Assembly: GCF_030272615.1 (NCBI RefSeq)
Contig: NC_081410.1
Span: forward strand, 115,045,140-115,109,139
Source: Cryptomeria japonica
Lineage: Eukaryota > Streptophyta > Pinopsida > Cupressales > Cupressaceae
Reading direction: 5' to 3'
Length of the DNA: 64,000 nucleotides
Shown one piece after another: positions 11,001 to 24,164 of this stretch (positions within the stretch are counted from its first letter, which is position 1; each line of letters opens with the position of its first letter). The notes under the pieces are model-generated. The model saw nothing but the letters and a program-made list of their open reading frames with translations, ran no database searches and was not told the DNA's origin. Both the position numbers and the translations under genes were made by a program.

Positions 11001-11769
11001 TGTAAAATTTGAATTCACAACCCGCCACTTGCCTCGGGATTAGGCCCGAGATAGGCCTGGGATGGCCACACTTGAGACATAAACCTGCAAATTCAAAGCT
11101 CCATGAATGAAAGCACAAATATGATGAAATGAAATAGTTTACATGCATCTAATCAAGGAATTTTTTATACGAAATTGAAACCCATTTCAGATTATACTGT
11201 CTAGATTCTAAATATGTAAATTAATTTAAAAATTGATTGTTTTAACTATTTTTCATTTAATTTATACTAAATCAGGTCCATAAATTTGAAATATTAACTA
11301 GTTTTCTTAATTTAATAACTTTTTTATTTTAATGAATTTTGAAAAAAAAATTATATGTCATCAATCTAAACAAAATTCTTTTCATTCAAAAAATGCTAAG
11401 TTTACGTCAAATTATGTGGGTCGTACACGTCAAATTTTTAAAAAGATAATTACGGACATTAAAAAATTAATTTAAAAAATATATATTTGAAAAAAAAATA
11501 CAGAAAAATATGCTCATCAATCTTCAGTGTGTTACAAACCATTTCCCAAAACGGTTTGAGAAAATAATTTTAATTGTGTCAAAAAGTGTGGGTCGTACAC
11601 ATGCATGGTATGGTCCTGAAACATGCATTTTTAAAACATAGTTTTTAGAACTCCATTCAAAAAGTTATTTTTTATTATGTGGGTATTAAAATAAATTACA
11701 TATTTGAAAAGTACACTCAGAGAGCTCTCTTTTATATTACGGACTTTTTCCAAGATTCAATCTCTAAGT
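11001..11769. other. AT-rich flank, no gene seen
   Basis: Contains two copies of a GTGGGTCGTACAC phrase (about 11416 and 11588) but no supported coding sequence. Confidence 0.4.
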
Positions 11770-12975
11770 GTTTCAAAATTTAAGCTCAAGTGAGACAAAA
11801 TCTGAAAAACAGGGAAAACACTTCCACTTTTTGGCCAAAAAGTGGACTCGTCTTCTTGCACTGACCCTTATGGGGAAGTGATCGGACAGCATCACATTAA
11901 CGAGAGGAGTGATGGGCAGATCTTGATCTTCAGAAAAAGAAAAAAAAGATTTTGCAATTATCATAGCAGGATCAAGCCTTTTAAATATTTTGTTTGAGCC
12001 AGCCCTGAAATTAGACCAAGTGTGTCAGACCCCACCTAGGCGGTGACAATTGGTGTTGGGGTCGAAAAGACCCAACTTATTACGTATATCGTACTAGGCT
12101 TCCCTCTTGCCAGTTGTCCATCGAAAAGGGAAAATTTCATCTCTATCGGTCGCCACCTCAACAATATTGAAGTCACCACACATGACCCAAGTTGCAGGTG
12201 GCAGATTGTCAGCAATCCAGCATCATAGGTGTGATTGATCAATCGCATAATTGGGAGCATAAACATTAACAATCCCAACAAAATGATTATCAATTGACAA
12301 CAAAACCCATACAGCGCGCTGCATAGGATGAAAACCATGAGAAATAATTGTAGAAAGCCAACGAGGTGAATGAGAGTAGCAACTCCGCCTCGACCAACTT
12401 CATGCTGGGAAGAAAAAACAAGGCTATCTAGCCAAATAACACGACATGCAATAGTAAGCATGAAACCAACAATTTTAACTTCTTGGAGTCAGAGAACATC
12501 TAGGCCTAAAACACATTGACAAACATCTCTAATAGAATACTTTCTAGTGAGTTCTATGAGACCTCGAACATTACATGAGATGTAATTCATGAAAAATATT
12601 GCATGTCATCCTCGTCCCCAAGAGAGGAGAAGCTATTGCAAAAAAAAATCTAAACAGAGACTGAGAAGAGAGTCCCCACCGGAAATAACTCGTCTCTTTT
12701 CTGAACCACCATTTGCAATCTCAGCACGCCTAGAAGGGTTGCGAGAGCGGTGCAAAGAGTTTGGAGTAGAAATCGCAAACATAGCCTGAGGAGTGTGAAC
12801 CCAAGGGGGTCAAGCGGCACCCTCAGAAGAATCTTTCCCCTACTAGCCAGGGTTTGAAACCGAAGTGGACGGCATAGAGGCCGCCTGGGTAGACGGTGTC
12901 TGCATAGGAGGCTCTGCCATCAGCTGAGAACTTGATTCGATGGGTGGCTTTTGGGCCAAAGAATCATTAAAAGGA
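11770..12975 (-). pseudogene. LINE fragment: ORF1 tail and AP-type endonuclease
   Basis: Read on the minus strand, the endonuclease domain begins with ISCNVRGL (about 12580), continues through LQEVKI (about 12475) and MCGDFN (about 12170), and ends with LSDHFPI (about 11890). These are the N, E, D and SDH blocks of LINE exonuclease-endonuclease-phosphatase domains. A TGA replaces the codon before LQEVK and at least one frame change follows. Upstream (12600-12975) is low-complexity Pro/Ser/Gln-rich sequence typical of an ORF1 C-terminus. The copy ends shortly after SDHFPI. It overlaps the content of the fragment at 1-828 by about 30 residues, so the two are separate LINE copies. Confidence 0.8.
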
Positions 12976-12982
12976 TGATATT

Positions 12983-13762
12983 ATGGTAAAACAAGTTGAT
13001 ATGAGTGAAAATTCCTTTAATAACACTTCACCTTCTATTCCTTTCAATAACCTTCCCCCTAGAGATGAAGCATCAATAAGACATGATAGTCCCTTTCCTA
13101 AGGTTTGTCATGAAGATACTTTAGAACAAGAGGATAATACCATTTCCCATCATGTTTTCAATGCTCTCTCTCCTAAAGATGAAGAAGCTAACCAAGATTC
13201 AATCAATGTTATTCATGTTGTTGAAGAACCTAAAATTATTGTTAAGGAAGAGGTCACTTGTCAACTTGATTATCATGCAATTCCATACATATATAATAAT
13301 GAAATGTTTGATTTGGAAGTTGACAAGAATATACAAATTGAAGCACAATATAATTTGTTAGTTCCTACAATCTGCTCTCCAATTCAGACAAATACACCAT
13401 CTCTTACTAAAGAAGTTCTCGAAGAAGAACTCTTGGAGGATGATTGGGGGTCATTAGATTTCACACCTTCTTTTTGTAGAAAATCTAAGGTGACTGAATT
13501 TGATACTCAAAAATCTTATACTAACACATGTCTAGATATTTATTGGGCCTCTGTAAACTTCAATCCAATTCCACCTAAGACCAAACCCTCTCCTAATCCT
13601 ACACATGGATACAATGGACAATTTTTAGGTTGTTTGCAACAAAGTCATGAGAAATCAGACTTTTCTAATGAAAAGCTAGGTTTCCAACCTCCTCTTTTGT
13701 CAACATACCCTCCTCCATTGTCTAGTGGATTTACATTTTCTCATTCTCATATGGCATTCTAA
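12983..13762 (+). CDS. Uncharacterised 259-codon ORF, probably retroelement-derived
   Basis: An uninterrupted ATG-to-TAA frame encodes an acidic, Asn/Pro/Ser-rich protein without recognisable domain, signal peptide or membrane segment. Stretches such as EVLEEELLEDDWGSLDF and LDYHAIPYIYNNEMFDLEVD look like disordered or linker sequence. It sits between LINE and LTR-element debris with no host gene nearby. The downstream DNA has LTR-like GC-rich phrases, so an extra ORF of a Ty3/gypsy element is the most likely origin. I do not recognise the family. No promoter or splice evidence supports expression. Confidence 0.35.
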   Translation: MVKQVDMSENSFNNTSPSIPFNNLPPRDEASIRHDSPFPKVCHEDTLEQEDNTISHHVFNALSPKDEEANQDSINVIHVVEEPKIIVKEEVTCQLDYHAIPYIYNNEMFDLEVDKNIQIEAQYNLLVPTICSPIQTNTPSLTKEVLEEELLEDDWGSLDFTPSFCRKSKVTEFDTQKSYTNTCLDIYWASVNFNPIPPKTKPSPNPTHGYNGQFLGCLQQSHEKSDFSNEKLGFQPPLLSTYPPPLSSGFTFSHSHMAF

Positions 13763-15467
13763 TAAGCTTATGTCTTGTCCAATCTTGTTTATGCAAACTT
13801 GAATTCACTTCTCTGTTATAAACTTCAGCCTTGTACACAAGGACCAGGGCACTCAAGGATACACACCTCTTAAAGTGGATCCTTAGAAAGGATAAGAAAT
13901 ATCAATGCCCCCCAAGTGTAGGGACAATGAGAATAATTACACAACCTCTAATGAGAGATTAAACATAAACAAATGCACAATGTACCCACATGAAGAAATA
14001 TTCAATGCAAGAAAAGACATTTATATATGTTAAATGCAACTCTAAAGAAGAGATAATCTTCAAAGGGGAAGAGGAAAAATTAGAATGAAAGATCATATAT
14101 TCCGCTAAAGAGAAAAATTAATCATAAAAGACATACCTTTCCACTTAAGATAATATATCAAAATATGAAAAATGCAACCCCTTTAAAGGGAATAGTGACA
14201 CTATGAAATAAGAAAGAGATAAGATAGGATAATATTCTTGCCCCCCCAAGCATAGAGCCAGCACTCTGGTCCTCAGGACCAAGGTGCCCAATGCTCTGGT
14301 CCTCCCACTTCTGATCCAAATTTTTAGATTTCCTTCTAGACTATTTCAAAATCTAGATTTCCAATTTGCAGCTTTGAAAACCATCAAAATAACATAAAAG
14401 TAACAACTGACGATGGATGGCATATTTATCATGATCATTTCAAATAACATTCAATTCCTTATTATGTTGTTCCTCACTATGTGACATTTTTAGCTTACCT
14501 ATTGAGGGCTCATTGCCATTCATGGTGGTACAACTTCATGTGCAATCATTGTTAGCTTACTTATTAGGGGCTAATGTTATCCTGATTTTTCCTCAATCAT
14601 GTCCTAATTTCAAGTCTCAAATCATATTCCACATACTTGTATATCTTGGCTTGAGCCATCGAGTTGGATTTAGCATTAGAATCACAATAGTTTGTACCCC
14701 TAGAAATTCAAAAAAACGTGGTCGGGACCGGAGTGCCCGCCACTCTAGTCTCGCGTGTTTTTCCCCGAATTTTGGGAGGATGATTTGGTGGCCTTATCCT
14801 ATTCAAATTTAGCTCCACGCAAAAATATATTAATTCTAAGTTGGCCTAAAGGTGATTTTAATTATGAAATCCCTCTATAAGGCATCCTTCTCAACTCATT
14901 TTAATCTAATCCAATCTAATCCTCTATCCATTCAAGCAATCAAGCAGTCAAGGTTAATTCCTAAATCAGGGTTTGACTTAGGCAAACCCATATTCCCAAC
15001 CTATTTCTCTTCTCTAGTTTTTCATAGGAATAGGTATAGAGTTGTGATCTTTAGAATTGGCTTTATTTACAGTGACAAAATGATCCCCCATTGGAGTGTG
15101 AAAAGTGCGGAGGACTAGAGCAACCGTCGCTAAGATCGCGACAAATCAAGAGCTCCTTCTGGGAATAGGTCTAAATACTCCTCTAATCCTCATATCCAGG
15201 TTTGTGTCTCAATCTAACGACTATAGCTCACTGTTGACACATAATCACTTCAATTTTAGCCTATTTGCCCTAATTTCAGCATCTTCAACAAATCAAGTCA
15301 ACTCAAGGGAAAGAAGAGGCATATTTAAAACCATTGGAATCTTATTAGAATCTATATTTTTTAGGTTTAGATCTATCAAATTCCTATCTTTCCCTAATGC
15401 AATTGGTCCCTAAGTAAAATTAGTGGTTTTACTACATCTAATGGTGGAAACCTTAATTTTCACCATT
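13763..15467. other. Non-coding stretch, probable LTR-retroelement remnant
   Basis: No convincing coding sequence. Phrases such as ACAAGGACCAGGGCACTCAA (13838) and CTCTGGTCCTCAGGACCAAG (14262) and a C-run after AATGCCCC resemble untranslated or LTR regions of plant gypsy elements, but paired ends were not found. Several 60-100-codon ORFs here look like chance. Confidence 0.3.
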
Positions 15468-17139
15468 ACAAATACATTCTGATGTTTTTGATCCTGTTAA
15501 AGTTCCTTTGATTTTAAAATATGTGTATTTTATATCATTTATTGATGACCACAATAGAAGGACATTCCTTTATTTTCTCATAAGTAAATCTAAATGTTTT
15601 ATTTGGTTTAAGGAGTTTAACGCTTTTATTGATAATTAGAGTAGTAAAAAGATAGTGTGTTTGAGAACTCACAATGGTGATGAGTTTTGCTCAACAAATT
15701 TTGACAAGTTCTATAAGGACCATGGGATTGAGAGGCATAAGACAACTCCATACACCCCTCGACAAAATGGATTTATAGAGATAATGAAGAGGTTGATGGA
15801 CAGGGCTAGGAATATTCTTAATGGAGTTGGCCTTGAACAAAAGTTTTGGGTTGAAGATGTAGCCACTGCCTTCTCTCTAGTAAACAAATCTCTTACATCA
15901 ACATTTTTTTATAAGACCCCTATGGTGTTGTGGTCAAGAAAGAACTCCTCAATGAGACATCATAGAGTATTTGGTTGTCAAGCTTATGCTCATGTTCTAA
16001 GTGAAAAAAGATCTAAGTTGGAGAACATGGCAGTAAAGTGTATCTTTATTGGTTATGGTGTCGATGTAAAAGGGTACAAGATTTGGGATCCAGTGACAAA
16101 GAAGGTTCTCTAAAATACAAGTGTTATTTTTAGAGAGATGAAACCTTCGAGTGTTAATCTACAACCAAAGAAAGAGGAGAAATAAAATAAGTAGGTAGTT
16201 CAAATTCCTTCTACCCCTAAGAAAGAAGAACTATGTGCTCTCAGTGGACCTAATGATGAGGAGAGCTCTAGTAGCACTGAAATTTTAGAAGAAGATGAAG
16301 AACCTCAACCTCATCCATTTAAGAGGTCTACTCTTGATAGGAAACAACATGAAAGATATGGTTATTCACTAGAAAGGTTTGGATATTCATTATTAGATTG
16401 TTAAATTTTAGTTGTATTATGTATGCTATGATCTGTACTAGACCATAGATTTCCCAAGCAGTGGGAGTCCTTACTCGATATATAGCTAATCATTGATAGG
16501 TGCATTGGGATGCAATTAAGAGAGTGTTTTGATATTTGAGGGATATTTTCAAGCATTCCTTATGTTATCATGGTTATCCTACTAGACCTTGGCATTCTAC
16601 TAGTATCCATGAATATGTGGATTCAGATTGGGCGAGTGATATTGACAGCAAAAGATCCACCAGTGGTTATGTCTTTACTATGAATGATGATGTTATTAGT
16701 TGGATGAGTAAGCCACAAGTTGTTGTCTCTTTGTCCATGATAGAAGATGAGTATATGGAAGATACTCATGCTTGTAAGGAAGCCATTTGGCTTATACGGT
16801 TGTCTTTAGATATTGGTTTTGATGCAGGATTGATTACTATTTGTTGCGACGGGATTTATTACTATCTATTGTGATAGTCAAAGTGTCATTTTCTTAGCGA
16901 AGAATCTAACTTTCATGCCAGAACAAAGCACATTAATGTTAAATTTCATTTTTTTCAAGATATGATAGAGGATGGAAAGGTAAAACTGTATAAGGTTGAC
17001 TCATTGATGAATGTAGTAGATGCATTAACAAAAATAATGAGCATAGGGAAGTTTAGATGGTGTTCCAGTTCTACGCGCCTCTCAACCCCACTACAGTTGA
17101 TATATGGGTTATTTGAAAGGTCTTCGACAAGTTGGAGAA
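15468..17139 (+). pseudogene. Ty1/copia pol remnant (integrase and RNase H; RT deleted)
   Basis: The plus strand carries an integrase core (FISFIDDHNRRTFLYFL near 15540, HNGDEFCS near 15675, TTPYTPRQNGF near 15745) through VFGCQAYAHVL (about 15970). A TAG sits in the linker before KKIVCLRTHNGD. Most of the reverse transcriptase is missing. RNase H follows (HEYVDSDWASDIDSKRSTSG near 16610; AEYME-equivalent [15 protein letters not shown] near 16750), then KVDSLMNVVDALTK near 16990. It ends in a purine tract (AAGTTGGAGAA) just before an LTR at 17140. Gag, protease and the 5' LTR are absent. Confidence 0.85.
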
Positions 17140-18025
17140 TGTTGGGATTAAGGTATCTCAACCTTTGCAAATCCTAACATTAGTTATTGCATTTATTTAT
17201 TATATTTATGTATTATTTTAATTAATAAATTACCTATGAATGTCTAGTCATCTAGTAGGACCCAAAGGCTTGGTGGAATCCTACTAGGTGATGATTATAT
17301 GACACATATGTTGCACATGTAGAGGTAGGTGTCCCACTTTGAGGATATTGATAAGTGTCATGTTATGAAAGCTTATGATAGATTTTAAGACATATTGGAC
17401 AAGTGGCAGTAGATAACTTTTGCATGAAGAAGGTGGGTTCATAACTTCATATATGACAAGTCATAAGAGAATCAACTAATTATAGTCAATTATCTCAAAT
17501 TCTCTTATCGTTGTAAGTGTTGTAAGTTATGAAATTTGTAAGGTGCGTAAGAGTATCTGTTATGCCTCAAAATAGTAAATTTTGGGTGCCCAAATTAGGA
17601 GTTTGAATAGGGAGTCATTTGGAGATGTAAATGTGTCATTTGCATGTTTTTTTATGGCTAAAAAATAGGGCCAAATGTTTTGCACGACTCCATCTTCTTA
17701 CTTCATCTAGAAACTTCTTGTTGAGTGGTATTTCTCTATATAAGGCAGCCTTGGTGAATATTAGTGATATTGTTTGTAGATGAAGTATTATGCCATTGAA
17801 ATTAATCCAAATTGTGGGTCATCAGTTGTAGACTTCTATTGAAGAAGCTAAGCGTTGATATTATACATTGTAACTATTGTTACAATAATACAAAGTATTG
17901 TGATTTTGCAGTGTGGTATTTTTCACCTAAAAGGGTTTTACCCATGATATATCTTGTGTTCATTGTGTTTATCTTTATTCATGTTCATTATCTTTTTGTG
18001 AATATGTTTTTATTTTTGTAATAGT
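17140..18025 (+). repeat. 3' LTR of the plus-strand copia fragment (right end approximate)
   Basis: Begins TGTTGGGATTAAGG immediately after a polypurine tract and downstream of copia RNase H. It contains the copia-type box TTTTTCACCTAAAAGGGTTT near 17918. The 3' boundary is a guess because no second LTR is available for comparison. Confidence 0.6.
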
Positions 18026-18454
18026 TAAGATTTGTAAAATTTGCACTATCTCCCTCGCTAGATTAGTGTCTGGAAGCTCTTTGTGCACCTTAGCTTCCTT
18101 TAACTCAAACCCATTATAGAGAAACCATTAAAGAAAAAGAAGCAAATCTTACGACTAGTGAGATTGAGAGAAAAATATTTTGATCGGAGCAAGGAACCGG
18201 TGGGTTACGAGGGACCCAACCTTGAATTATATTTCACCAAACCCAAAAGAGTAAGAAGAATGAGATGGACCCTTAATTATTAGAGAAACTATAGTCCAAG
18301 AAATACTATTATCCAATGCCCCATTATAATGGGAAACATGAGGTGACTCTCACACGGATATCAACAAAAGCAGCAGAAGGAGGAATAGTGTTTCATAGTG
18401 CAAGAAAATAAACAATCTCAAGAGATATAATAAGTTGTGAGGAAGCACCTAAAT
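18026..18454 (-). pseudogene. Possible tail of a LINE ORF1, left of the gypsy element
   Basis: The minus strand gives fragments such as SLLRSKYFSLNLTSRKICFF that resemble low-complexity LINE ORF1 C-termini. It would continue the LINE ORF1 piece at 25974-26349 if the gypsy element were removed, but frames are poor and the link is tentative. Confidence 0.25.
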
Positions 18455-19879
18455 TGATGTAAAGTGGGTAACTAGAAGGTAAGAAGACCTAGAATCACCC
18501 CTCTATGCCTTGTTTAAGGCCTATTACAACCCCACAACTAGTGTTCTACACACACCAATGCAACTAGTCACCTACTACACTTTCTAAGGAGGGTTTGGAC
18601 TATTTAAAAACTAAGATCACTCACCCTATCCTTCCAACCAAGTTTAGAATTCTCCTTTTCGCACCTGGGTCAAGGAACCCCTATCTAGGCCTAATCTTAG
18701 TAGCCCTGCCAGACCAGTATTTCCCAAATAATTCAAAATTATCCCAAAACACCATAGGAAAAAATTACATATTTGAGTACCCTTTTTGGCTTTACTTCTA
18801 GTCCCAAGATATTCAGGCTTGACTCTACTCCAACACCCCTAAGCACCTATTGAGTTTACAAACCTAATAGGCCTAATTAGGCCTATTTTCCAAAGCAACT
18901 ACTTAGAAATGGGGTTGCAGAACCAAAATCAATACTTGGACATGTTTCTTTGGCCTCTAATAGACCAAATCCACTATTAGATCAGTCACCAAACACTCCC
19001 TAGGTGACTATCTGCATATTCCCTCTTGTAGGCTAGACTAAACATGTTGTCTTGTTTAGCCTAGGTTTTGGTGGTAACCACACCAACCCTCACTCCCAGA
19101 TTCCACCCTATTGAAATATGAGTTTGCACAGCCCTAAATTGAATTTTCCAAAAGGGCATTGAATTCCTCAATGGGATTTACAAGTTAGGGCCACATCTTT
19201 GGTGAAACCCTATGAATCGGGGTTTTGCATGACAGTTTTTGGTAAACTACTCACAACTCACTCCAAAATATACCAATTGGAGTCATACCACTTGCATTCT
19301 AACCTTTAGTCACCCCAAAATCCAAGCAATTCAAAATTTCATGCAATCAAATCCTTTATCAGATCGTACAGTACGAAAAACAATGGAAATTGGGTAAAAT
19401 CTGAGTTTTCTTGTTATTCAAACCATTAAATCTTTACATGCTTCATCCAAAAACAACATGGATGATCTCAGAAGAATAAATAGGCTTTCCCCCAATGTCT
19501 ACAAATATTTTCAAGTAGTTATGGCCGTTGGAACCTTTTTCTCCAATCGGTGGGAAAATGTTGCTCAGCAACTTTTGACAATTTTGTAATTTTGACACTT
19601 TTGAAGTGCACAAGTCCCCAATGGACCTAGTAGACCTATCCTAGACCTAAAACAAAAAAATAAAACCTATAAAAATGCCTCCTACACTACATTAACTCCA
19701 TGGCCTAATTTAGTCTTTAGGTTTATAAATGACCTTAGAGCCAATTGGCCTTACAAATGGGTTCTTTATTACATCCAAAGGATCCAAACTGGTCAACACA
19801 TCATCCTAGGGTCTAAGACCACCTATCCATCACTCGAACAAAAAATGAAATCCAAAGACCAAGTGGATTCCCTGCACCA
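18455..19879 (-). repeat. Left (3') LTR of the gypsy element
   Basis: About 1425 bp, aligned throughout with 24524-25968, for example sharing TTTAAAAACTAAGATCACTC. Visible mismatches and small indels indicate an old insertion. Confidence 0.9.
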
Positions 19880-19891
19880 TACTCCCGGGGC
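19880..19891 (-). other. Polypurine tract of the gypsy element
   Basis: The minus strand reads GCCCCGGGAGTA directly before the LTR start TGGTGCAGGG, the expected place for plus-strand priming. Confidence 0.6.
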
Positions 19892-20009
19892 TAGAAAAAT
19901 CTCAAGTCTCTTGAGTTGGCAAATCTGGAATCTTGCATCCAATCTTCTCCAAAGCCTACTCTGTCATCCAGGTTGCATCTTCTAAGGGTTTGTCCTTCCA
20001 TTGGACCAG

Positions 20010-22743
20010 TTACTCATAGTAGGTATGCCTCCTTGTTTTCTTACTCACCCTCTTGTCAAGTACATGCTCAACTTCAATCTTAGGTTGCTTAGGTAGGTCT
20101 TGTAACATCTCTTCCTTGCTGGAATCATCTTGACCTGCATCACACGCATCAATAACAAGACCTTTATATGCATATATATCTAAAACATTGAAAGTGTTAG
20201 AAAGGCCAATATCCGGAGGAAGATAAATCTTGTAGGCATTTCTACCACACTTTTGAATGATTTTGAAAGGACCTATCTTCTTCATCGTCAACTTGGTGTA
20301 TCTCTCCTTAGGGAGTCTCTCCTTCTTGAGATGAATCATCACCATATCTCCAACCTTAAACTGCAAATTTTTTCTTTTCCTATCTGTTGTATGCTTGTAT
20401 TTGTCTGAGGTTTGTTCCAACCTATCCTTTACTTGTTAGTGTATGTCTCTCATCACTTCTGCAAAGTCCTCTGCTTGTGCACTTCTTCTGTCCAAATCCT
20501 TCACATCTCTCAACTCCAATACACCTCTAGGGTGTGACCCATACACTATTTCAAAGGGACTGTGACCAGTGATCCTATTCACTAAGTCATTATAAGAAAA
20601 TTCTGCTTGAGGAAGTATTGAATCCAATGTAGCTCCTTGATCCTTAGTTAAACACCTTAATAGGTTTCCAAGTGACCTATCGATGACCTCGGTCTTTCCA
20701 TCAGATTGGGGATGATAAGCTTATGTGAATGACAAATTGGTACCCAGTCTTCTCCAAAGTGTTTGCCAAAAATGTCCAATAAACTTAGAATCTCTATCTA
20801 AGATGATTGAAAATGGCAAACCATGTAACCTTACAACCTCCTTGAAGAATATACCTGCAATGTGAGATCCATTTTTGAAAACCTGTCAACAACTACATAG
20901 ATGCTATCATAACCCTGTTTGGTCTTTGGGATTCCTAATACAAAGTCCACGTTGACCGAATCCCATGGCTTGTTTGGTATGGTCAAAGGAGTATACAAAC
21001 TTGCATTTGAACTGCTACCCTTGGCCTTTTGACAAATCATACAACCTTCCACTTACTTTCTGATCTCAGTCTGCATCCTAGGCCAGAAGTAGAATCTTCA
21101 ACCAATTCAAGGGTCTTGTCAAACCCAAAATGATCTGCCAATCCCCCACAATGCTTCTCTTTCACAATGTTTTCTCTCATGGAACCTTTAGGAATGCAAA
21201 GTTGACTTCCTTTGAAAAGTAGACCTTCCTGCAAAATAAAGTCTGAGAACTCCTTATGGTACTCGTCACCCATTTCCTTACACACTTGGTATGCTTCTTT
21301 GAAGTCCTCATCTCCTTGGTACATATCCTTCATGGAAGTGATTCCTATGCTCTCCAACTGAATCTCCTTCACTGTCAAGTTCCTCTTGCAAACGGCATCA
21401 ACTACCTTATTTGCCACTCCTTTCTTGTGCTTGATGGTTAAAGTGAATGCTTCAAGGTATTCCATCCACTTCATATTTCGGTGATTCAACTTGTCTTGCC
21501 TATTCAAGAAACTCGAAGCATGGTTATCAGTATAGACTACAAATTCCTTTGGCAACAAATAATGCCTACATTTCCTCAAAGATTGAACCATTGCATACAT
21601 CTCCAAGTCATAGGTTGAGTACTTTTGTTTGGATTCATTCAATTTTTCACTAAAGAAGGCTACTGGTCTACCTTCTTGACTCAAGACTCCTCCTACTGCC
21701 TTGTTACTTACATCACATTCTACGGTGAAAACCTTATGGAAATCAGGTAGAACCAATATAGGTTACTCTGCTACCCTTCTTTTCAAATACTCAAAGGACT
21801 TATCTGCTTCACTAGTCCATACAAACTGACATTTTCTACCCCCCTTTATAGTGTCAATCATAGGTGCACATACACCACTAAAATTCTTAATAAACTTCCT
21901 ATAGAAGCTTGCAAGACCATGAAAACTCTTTACCTCACTTGCATTTCTAGGTGTAGGTCAATTGAGGATTGCTTCCACCTTGGATGGATCCATCTTGAGG
22001 CTGCTATTGGAGATTACAAAACCAAGAAATACTAACTCCTCCTGCAAGAAGACGCATTTTTATAAATTGATCTTCAACTGCTCTTCATTCAACCTTTTCA
22101 ACACCAAATCCAAATGTATTAGATGCTCATCCCTATTCTTGCTAAAAATCATAATATCATCTAGGTACACAACAACAAAATGATTGATAAAAGGTTTCAA
22201 GACTTCATTCATGAGTCTCATGAATGTACTAGGAGCATTTGAGAGGCCAAATGGCATAACCAACCATTCATAAAGTCCTTGATTTGTTTTGAAGGTTGTC
22301 TTCTACTCATCTCCCTCTCTTATCCTGATTTGATGGTAAGCGCTCTTCAAATCCACCTTAGAATAGTATTTGGCTCCTACTAGACAGTCCATCAACTCTT
22401 TTATCTGAGGCATAGGGAACCTATTCCTAATTGTAATCTTGTTTATGGCTCTTGAATCTGTACATAATCTTCATGTACCTTCCTTCTTTGGGTCCAATAC
22501 TGCAGGGACAACACAAGGGCTAATGCTCTTCCTTATGAACCCTTTCTCTAGCAACTCATGTACTTGCCTTGTAATTTCTTCATTCTGATCAGGGGTCAAT
22601 TTATATGTTTCTTTGTTGGGCAATGTAGAGCCTAGTATGAGGTCAATATGGTGACTTACATCTCTGAAAGGTGGCAGGGTCTTTGGTTTGCTTCCTGCAA
22701 CTATACCCTTGTATCTTTCCAACAACTCTGAAGATGAACCCAA
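20010..22743 (-). pseudogene. Gypsy pol: reverse transcriptase, RNase H, integrase (broken)
   Basis: In minus order: RT start (ELLEKGFIRKSISPC, about 22560), RT active site [11 protein letters not shown] (about 22150, the YLDD box), and RNase H (FTVECDVSNKAVGGVLSQEG near 21710; VVYTDNHASSFL near 21530). Then come the integrase zinc region (GCMICQKAKG near 21040), core (WDSVNVDFVLGIPKT near 20960) and C-terminal domain (KVGDMVMIHLKKERLP near 20350; NAYKIYLPPDIGLSNTFNV near 20200). The frame is interrupted at least five times. No chromodomain was recognised after the integrase. The protease that should precede RT lies on the opposite strand at 23670-24164. Confidence 0.9.
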
Positions 22744-24164
22744 AGGAAGTCATGGATTGGTTGGAGGCCTTAGAGAACCACTTTGAGTGTGAAGATGTTC
22801 CTGAAAACCAAAAGATGAAGACTGCTAAGTCTAAGATGAAGGGATCTGCCCTTAGTTGGTAGAACTTCTTACAAAATGAGAGAGTAGAAGAAGGGAAGAA
22901 CCCCATCTAATCATGGAAGAGGATGGTTGCAGAGGTAAAAAATAAATTTGTACCTGAGGAATATGATGTGACAATGCACAAGAAGTTGCATAGACCGAGA
23001 TAAAAGGATTTGGATGTGAGTGGATACACAGAGGAGTTTCACAAACTATCCTTAAGAGAAAAGGTGCAAGAGAATGAGAAGCAAAAGTTGGCAAGATACA
23101 TGAATGGCCTCAAGTATGCCATTTAAGATTAACCAAGTCTCTTCAATCCTGAGACAGTTCATAAATGCTATCAAATGGCATTAAGAATTGAAGAAAAATT
23201 CAGAAGAAAGGGAGATCAACAAGGTAGAGGAAGAGGAGGAAACTTTAGAGGAAGAGGCAGATTTGGTGGAAGAGGAACATCTCCTAAACCACAAGGAGAG
23301 TCAAGTAATCAGGAATCAGAAGGAGAACCAAGTCACAGAGGTAGTTTTAGAGGAAGAAGACCAAATGGTTGAGGTAGATTTGGAGATAGAGGAGCCAATG
23401 TGTTCACCGGAAGATGCTTCACATGTAATCAAGTTGGCCACCAATCTTTCAGATGTCCAGAAAAGAAAGGTTCTAACAGTCAAGGTGGAGAAAGAAGAGT
23501 TCATTTGGCACAAGTGGAGGATACCCAAAGTGTCAAATCACCTTCAAGACATGTAGATCCAGAGAAAGGGGAGTGTCTGATATCAAAAAGGACCCTCTTG
23601 AAGGTACCAACCGTCAAGGAGCCACCACAGAGGAAGGCATTGTTTAGAACTACTTGAAAGGTAAGTGGAAAGGTATGCAAAGTCATTGTGGACTCAGGGT
23701 CAACTGATAATCTTGCCTCAATAGAGATGGTTAGGAAAATTGGATTGAAGAAACTTCCTCACCTCTTCCCCTACACAGTCTCATGGTTGAGCAAAGAGCA
23801 ACAAGCCTTGGTAAGTGAACAAGTTTGGGTTGATTTTCAAATAGGTGAATATAGAGACAAGATTTTGTGTGATGTTGTAGAGATGGATGCTTTCCATTTA
23901 CTCCTTGGAAAACCATGGCAATATTATGTAGACTCAAGGCATGATGGGAAGAAAAATTTCTACAAGTTGACCAAAGATGGTGTACAATACACTATGACCC
24001 CACTACCGGATGATGGTAAGGACAATCACGTTGTGACTAGTGTCATGTTAGTAGGTAAGGAGGAGTTTATGCAAACAATCAAAGAGAAGGATACCCCATG
24101 CTTTGCCATAGTGGTGAAGCCAAGAGAAGAAGTGAGAAAGAAAGAAGAAGACAAGGTGAAATAA
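22731..24164 (+). pseudogene. Gypsy gag (middle and C-terminal) and aspartic protease, inverted relative to pol
   Basis: The plus strand encodes gag sequence (MDWLEALENHFECEDVPENQ, 22750), an Arg/Gly-rich stretch (about 23220-23280), a CCHC knuckle (CFTCNQVGHQSFRCP, about 23412-23456) and a protease with VIVDSGSTDNLAS (about 23682, DSG active site) and FHLLLGKPWQY. The frame has several stops and shifts. The ORF to 24164 is the longest intact piece. Both edges abut minus-strand parts of the same element: RT at about 22730 and gag N-terminus at about 24165-24180. The block therefore looks turned around in place rather than belonging to a second element. Confidence 0.85.

Noticed and set aside
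1-12975. The LINE pieces at 1-828 and 11770-12975 as one LINE split by the DNA transposon.
   Set aside because: Both pieces contain sequence around and after the SDHxPI site, so they overlap by about 30 residues and differ there. They must be separate copies.
22731-24164. The plus-strand gag-protease block as a second, nested gypsy element.
   Set aside because: No LTR, primer site or target duplication at its edges, and the host element lacks exactly these regions on its own strand.
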